From assembly GCA_964017195.1 (NCBI GenBank), contig OZ024890.1, forward strand, positions 25,475,701-25,539,700: a DNA stretch of 64,000 nt. Reading direction: 5' to 3'. Below the pieces are notes generated by a model. The model saw only the letters and a program-made list of their open reading frames with translations, was not told the origin of the DNA and ran no database searches. Shown piece after piece: positions 59,101-64,000 of the stretch (within the stretch, counting starts at the first letter, position 1; each line of letters begins with the position of its first letter). The stretch comes from Siderastrea radians. Its lineage: Eukaryota; Cnidaria; Anthozoa; Scleractinia; Rhizangiidae. The position numbers and the translations under genes were made by a program.

Positions 59101-62100
59101 ACCTGCGATATTACGACCGGGAGCAAAATATGCCTTCCGGGTTGGTATGGACCAAACTGTAATGTTTACTGCGTAGGGAGGAATGACTCGCAGGGACATT
59201 ATGAGTGCAACGTTATGAATGGGAGCAAAATTTGCAACGCTAACTGGTACGGAACAAGTTGTAATGTATATTGTATGGGGAGGAATGATTCCCAGGGGCA
59301 TTATAAGTGCAAGGTAGTGGACGGGAGTTTGATGTGTTTCCAAGATTGGTACGGTCCTCGGTGTTCCGTGTATTGCTTGCCAAGGAGCAACTCCGAGGGG
59401 CATTATACTTGTGACTCTACGAGTGGCAGCAGAATTTGTCTTTCAGGATGGAACGGGAAGTATTGTGACCAAGGTGAGTGGCTTTTACAGCTTTAGGTAA
59501 CTTAGATCATTTTTTAAGGTTTTCTGTTTGGAAAGTACAAAGTATTGTGGAAGTGGATTGTTAATTTGGTCGATTTAGTGTGACTTTTCTCCCGATTGCC
59601 TTCAGGAAAGTACTTTGTTTAGGTCTAGAAGGGGAATTAAAGGGAATGATGTTTTGTTACCGATCTGGTGGGCCTTTATGTGTCGGGTGGGTTTATTCGG
59701 TGGGGGTGTCTTATACCCGGAGGTGGGAGGGCGTAGAACCGCGGGATTTTACGGTATTCCAAGTATTCAGAGAAAGGAATACATTGCCAAACTTCTAGTA
59801 AAATTCAGACAACCTGAATAAATGTAATGACGTGTCTCAACGTTTTGAAAGAATGATATGTGGAAGTTTTCAAAGTATTCTTATTTCTCTCAATAAAATG
59901 CATTGATAGGAAAACCTTGTATGGGTGTATCTTCTGAGTATTCAGGAAAACGAATTAAAAGTTACAGTTAAGAGAACTTATGAATCATGGTACGCCCTTT
60001 CTAGAGACACAGCAGCCAGAGACAACAGAAGCCAGCATGATCCCAACATCCGATGCATCCTCGTTGGCTCTTCCAACCTTTCCTCCACAATATAACAATA
60101 ACGAGCAGCTTGTGTTGAATCTTCGACTTGAATGGAGAGGACAAAAGGTGAGTGTGACACAAGTAAGGTTGTTTCCGTTTTCCTCTCCATCCCAGGAAGG
60201 ACATTAGGTGGCTACTGCAGCTAGTGCTCTATGTCTGTTTCTAGCCGTCTTCTTTTCATTGGCCAAGACATGGTGACCTAATGTTGTCGGGTCAAATGCG
60301 AACCTTGTTCCCTGCAGGATTCAGGCAATTTCTCAACTGGAGGCCACTATTTACATTCTATTTCCGGATGGAAGGCATTAAAGCTGCCTGACCATTTTCC
60401 AAAAAACCTTATAGCTCATGTAGAAGTTGGGAACCCGCATTTTCAAATGTCAAATGCAAGGTTTCCAGGAAAGCCTTGACGGCCACGACACCTGAAAACA
60501 GCACCCTGGCTCAATGCACGTAGTAATTAGTATCTCAATGGGGCATTTTCAGATGTATCATTATGCTTACAGTACTGAGAAGAAGACGACGAAGAAAACT
60601 CTTTTGTTTCTCTATGCAGGATTTGAGAAAGGTTCTCAATAATTTAAAATCCCTCTTGGCGAAAAAACTGAGCATCTTTTGTAACGCAAGAAACGTCAAA
60701 TGTGGACTGCCAGAGGACTGGTTGTATCGTAATAGGTTAGTTTGATTTGTTGTCATATCACAATCTTTAAAAAATTTTGAATGTAATGTTTTCTGCATTC
60801 ATCATTGTTGTCACTGGTGAAATATTATCTGAGTATCAACACCTTATTTGGAGCTTACATGCCAGTGTATGTGTGCGATACAAATGTACTGGGCAGGTTG
60901 AACGGGGAACTCTAGTCAGAGGGCTTTTATGTTTTCCCATATCTTTGTGAATCAGCGCCTGTGAAAACTAACCGTAAAGTTAAATTTGTTCAGATAATGA
61001 AGTGGCAAACAAAGAACAGAACTGTATTCCTCGAATTCACGAGCTCTTGTTGCTTTAAATTTTCAAAAATTCATATCTAAATGTTTCTTGTACCCCAAAT
61101 GACATTTGTCTCTCCGTAAACAGAGGAAATTAACTTTCCCATATTAGAAAAGTTCACCTTGACATTTAGCTAAGAAACATGAATAATTCATAAAGAGAAA
61201 ACAAAGGAAAATTACTACCTTGACGGTGGTTTGGATAACTGATTTTAATTAGAATTGAATTTCTCCAAAAACTACTAAGGGTTTGAGAAGCTATATTAAA
61301 TGCGTGAAAGAGTGTTTCATCAGGATATCCAAACACCTCGAAGTCGGTAAAAAAAAACTCGCCTGCGCCTCGTTTTTGCAATCCACTTCTCGGTGTGTGG
61401 ATATCCTGATGAAACACTCTTTCAAGTGTTTGACATGTTACTTTAAATATGGATATATTTTTCCTATAATTTTATTTAGATCAGTCTTTGACTCCGAGAG
61501 TATTTTGGTGGAAGCGGAGCAACTATCAAACCAAAGTCTTGCGGTTAAATTAGCAGTAAAACTTCCCCCAAGCGTGGAAGGTAATGCGCCGTATATCATG
61601 ACATTTATCTGCGACATTTGTTCATGACAATACCTGCTAAGGGATGGGTCATTATTTAGAGGGGGGACGGCTGGTGCAAATGGAGGGAGGCCATGTTCAA
61701 ATTCTCCTCCCTCCCCTTTTTGAAGCAGATTTTTTGCTGACCCTCCCCCCTTAGCCCCTTTGTATAACAAAGCTCCCTAATATGCATGCATAAATTTATG
61801 TGCCCATCCCCCTCCCCCATTTCCCTGCATAAAAATTATTGACCCTCCCCCTACTTGCACCAGCCCTCCCCCACCTAAATAATGACCGGTCAGGGAAAGA
61901 TCAATCCTCAGTTTAATGGTTAGTGGATCGGACTTGAGTTCAAAAGGTCGTAGTTTCGGGTTCTGGCCGTTGTCTCTCTTCACCCAGGATTCAGCGGGTA
62001 CAAACGGATACAAGTGATCCGTTAGGAAGACCTTACATAATCCTGGGGGTAACCTTACAATTGGCCAGCGTCTCATCCAGGAGGAATAAGTAATGCTCCT

Positions 62101-64000
62101 AACAACCTCTTGTCACAGAAACGGGAGATAAGCGCCGTCCGCTGATGAGCCATTTGGTTCATCCAATCAGTCACATTTTATGCAGACAAATATGTGACGT
62201 CATAACATGTCACTAATCACGTGCTACATGCATGTCTATTTCAGGATCGTTTCCAGGCCATACGCTGGAGGAGGTAGTAATGATGAATAAAGACTCTATT
62301 CAAAATGTCACATCGGCTGAGGTGACAGAGGTGTATGTTATCTCTCCAAGCCTTGGACCAGGTATCTCAGAAGGCTCTGCTGTGTCTGAGAAGCCATCAA
62401 CTGGTTTTCCATCTTTATTGATTTACCTCATGATCTCTTCGGGTGTCACAGTTGTTCTTATTCTCCTGGTTATCGCGTTCTGGAAATTCAGGTAACAACT
62501 TAGATTCAACAAGGAGTAAGCAACACGAGGCATAGGGCGTTGTTGACTAACTCTTATACCTCCTTATACTGGCACTGGCACAAGATTCTCACATTTTTCC
62601 TCGATACCGAAATGCAAACAACACAGGAAATGGGTGCAAGTACTTACAGCCGGCTGCCTTTGAAAAAAATAGTTTGATTATCTCTTGATTGACGACATGA
62701 ACAAGTTCCTAGGAAAAGTGCCGCAACTCTTGCTTAAATTAAGAGTTGTTGACTTTTTAACAACAATGCACTGGTCTGAATCTTGAATAATTTATTGCCC
62801 TTGGCTGAAAACGTGCAATACATTAATTTATGTATTCTGATAAGTGTTTTTGTTTGGTGGAAGGTTGGTGGTTCTTTCATGTTCAGATTTCATGTCACCT
62901 TAACTTAGTGCGCTTATATTTTGGAGAAAATACGGTAACTACTTTCAAGAGACGTTTAACAGAATCCCAGTCAGCATTTCCACAACCTTTTTCACCAAGC
63001 GAATGAACTTTATTTTTTCTCTCCAATTCAGGAGAAGAGATTCTCGTGTACGAGTCATCAAGGTAGCCCCTAGCGTTGATAATTGGTTGCCTGGAGACAC
63101 AATCGCTTTTAATTAGTTTCAAGAACCCCTAGTGCTGAAGACAAAGAGGTACGTATCCGCTGTCTAGTGTCCTAGTGTTAGAAGCGTATCACTATAAAAT
63201 AGATATAAATTCAGTTTCTTTGTCTTTGAAGCTGGGTATTATCTTGTTATTCTGATAGATTTTGCCTTCGTTCTTGGTGATTGTTTGCGTACAGTTTACA
63301 TGAAGATTTTCTCAGTATGTTTTGCCCTGAAGCCAAGCATCAGTTCTCGATCTGAAGTAACTGACAAATCGTTAATTCATTGTCAATTCTAAAAATCTGT
63401 ACACTTAAATTCGAGTTTTGAAGCCAGGAAAAACATCTTTTTGATCAAAGATTATGAACACAACAGACAAACTGTAACCCTTACTTGCGACACACGTCTC
63501 ATGAAAGAAAGACAAACATGTTGTCCTGAGCAGGAACCGAACCTGTGTCTCCCCAGATACTAGTCGAGCATGATAACCACTACACCACCGGGTAAACCAC
63601 GCTGGCAACGTGGCTAATTTCCTCGGAACATTTTTCTTTTGAGGCTATCGTGTGTAACCTGACTTCTAAACCGTCATTAGCGGGATTGCTATCTAAACCT
63701 CTTAAATTTGCCTTCATTTAGATCGAAGACTGGAATTGTGCAATGAAACCTGAAACAGTGGTTTGAAGACGTTAGCGAGGTTGATATAAAATCCCAGAGG
63801 TCACTTTTTATGATGGTGCGTTCGGGTGCCGGATACGATGCTATGCTTGTTACTTGTCCACATAACAATATCTTAGCATTCAAGCGAAACAATCAGATGA
63901 TACATCCTTCTTCATTTTTGATCAGTGATTTGTTGTTTTTCTCTTAGGAAATCGTGATTTCCCCGGATAGTTATTCCTCCACTGGACATCCATGCAGCGT
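53115..64000 (+). CDS. Notch-ligand-like membrane protein with 20 tandem DSL units (3' end beyond window)
   Basis: Proposed exons: 53115-53207, 56080-56361, 57208-59473, 60005-60147, 60620-60735, 61480-61580, 62245-62491, 63032-63062, and probably more to the edge. Exon 1 is a signal peptide (MCVFFLLFLLTAHT; in-frame ATGs at 53115, 53127, 53148). Exon 2 is MNNL-like (GQLSLLFRSFSNPSS, GACCD, CNYYFVFCI). Exon 3 starts with the end of that module (MLSVTIDVMDYDYFSE) and holds 20 DSL units. Exon 4 is Thr/Pro-rich. Exons 5-7 give a juxtamembrane domain and a TM segment (LLIYLMISSGVTVVLILLVIAF). A tail such as RRRDSRVRVIK follows. The last frames are uncertain: 63117-63148 and 63948-64000 (EIVISPDSYSSTG) look coding but do not join exon 8 in phase. 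About 1093 residues are covered to 63062. No EGF repeats are seen. Confidence 0.85.
53208..56079. other. intron 1 of the second DSL gene
   Basis: 2.9-kb phase-0 intron. Near 55733-55810 it contains the AGCTTTCATTTGAATGG dispersed motif also present at 15942. No other feature was identified. Confidence 0.55.
57397..59466 (+). repeat. 20 tandem DSL units in one exon
   Basis: Each unit is about 33-35 residues: x2-YC-x-PRNDS-x-GHYxC-x5-GxxxC-x2-WYG-x2-C. The first has an additional leading CNANYYGASC, which makes a full six-Cys DSL domain with RPRDDDIAGHYTC. Later units borrow the preceding WYGxxC as their own start. Units 14, 16 and 19 (RNDSxGHYxC..CxQDWYG) alternate with 15, 17 and 20 (SEGHYTCD..RICLPGWYG), showing a two-unit higher-order repeat. 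Most units carry an NDS or NNS sequon. Unit 11 has WFRQNC instead of WYGxxC, and unit 4-5 lacks one residue between them (CDCAP). Confidence 0.92.
61305..61424. repeat. 120-base hairpin with perfect 27-bp arms
   Basis: Arms at 61305-61331 (TGAAAGAGTGTTTCATCAGG..) and 61398-61424, with partial further pairing (ACACCTCGAAGT / ACTTCTCGGTGT) inside. It lies in the intron before exon 6 of the second DSL gene. Confidence 0.85.
61647..61887. mobile_element. 241-bp MITE with GGTCATTATTTA ends
   Basis: GGTCATTATTTAGAGGGGGG and inverted AAATAATGACC ends; GGCTGGTGCAAATGGAGGG is partly matched by CTTGCACCAGCC near the right end. It lies in an intron of the second DSL gene and directly precedes a SINE. 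Confidence 0.75.
61890..62155 (+). mobile_element. tRNA-derived SINE, diverged
   Basis: Head AGTTTAATGGTTAGTGGATCGG with a degraded B box, then CTCTCTTCACCCAGGATTC, CTGGGGGTAACCTTACAATTGG and CACAGAAACGGGAGATAAGCGC, as in the copy at 40368. Confidence 0.7.
63149..63947. other. intron or 3' region of the second DSL gene
   Basis: No coding signal apart from the SINE head at 63505-63605. The segment ends at a TTAG acceptor-like site (63944-63947). Confidence 0.4.
63505..63605 (-). mobile_element. tRNA-like SINE head or tRNA pseudogene
   Basis: The minus strand shows TGGTGTAGTGGTTATCATG (A-box-like) and CAGGTTCGGTTCCTG, a good T-arm with B box. Acceptor and anticodon stems do not form, so it is not a functional tRNA. 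Confidence 0.6.

Noticed and set aside
57379..59403. Several long frames on the minus strand and in other plus frames across the DSL exon
   Set aside because: They are shadows of the Cys-rich repeats; the repeated codon pattern keeps other frames open and their peptides have no domain features.
63505..63605. Possible functional tRNA on the minus strand
   Set aside because: Only the T-arm and part of the D-arm fit; the anticodon stem is absent.
1..64000. CRISPR arrays, operons, bacterial promoters or terminators
   Set aside because: Introns, SINEs, LINEs and MITEs show that this is animal nuclear DNA; tandem repeats here are coding or satellite-like, without spacer structure.

Overview
This is nuclear DNA of an animal, most likely an anthozoan cnidarian (coral or sea anemone). 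Protein-coding genes have many short exons with GT-AG introns. The space between them is filled with Penelope-like elements, hAT remnants, L2/CR1-type LINE tails, tRNA-derived SINEs and dozens of short inverted-repeat (MITE-like) elements. The clade call is inference from repeat style and gene content; no ribosomal or mitochondrial marker is present.

Layout. 1-9.6 kb is a graveyard of mobile elements: two Penelope-like copies in opposite orientation, a truncated hAT transposase, a 2.5-kb foldback-like element with a nested MITE, two abutting MITEs and a LINE tail. 9.6-16.6 kb has almost nothing recognisable. 16.9-25.0 kb (+) is a complete gene for a Notch-ligand-like membrane protein: signal peptide, MNNL-like domain, five tandem DSL units, a Ser/Thr-rich stalk of 165-bp repeats, a juxtamembrane domain, one TM segment and a short tail. 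28.3-30.2 kb (+) holds two exons of a CAP/SCP-domain gene whose last coding exon is split by a 475-bp MITE with a TTA target duplication.

31.3-49.6 kb (-) is a tandem array of three PM20D2-like M20 peptidase genes, each with three coding exons. The first two (by - strand order, 49.6-44.4 and 42.6-37.7 kb) are intact at 398 codons each. The third (33.9-31.3 kb) is a pseudogene with a frameshift and three stops. An extra decayed last exon and two copies of a small ORF lie around the middle gene. 53.1-64 kb (+) is a second DSL-family gene, continuing past the window. It has the same N-terminal and juxtamembrane exon plan as the first, but one 2.27-kb exon encodes 20 tandem DSL units.

The main biological interest is this pair of DSL-repeat membrane proteins. 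Canonical Delta/Jagged ligands have a single DSL domain followed by EGF repeats. Here the DSL unit itself is multiplied, with neighbouring units sharing a cysteine, almost every unit carrying an N-glycosylation sequon, and no EGF repeats visible. Exon boundaries were placed by eye from splice consensus and phase and need transcript data.
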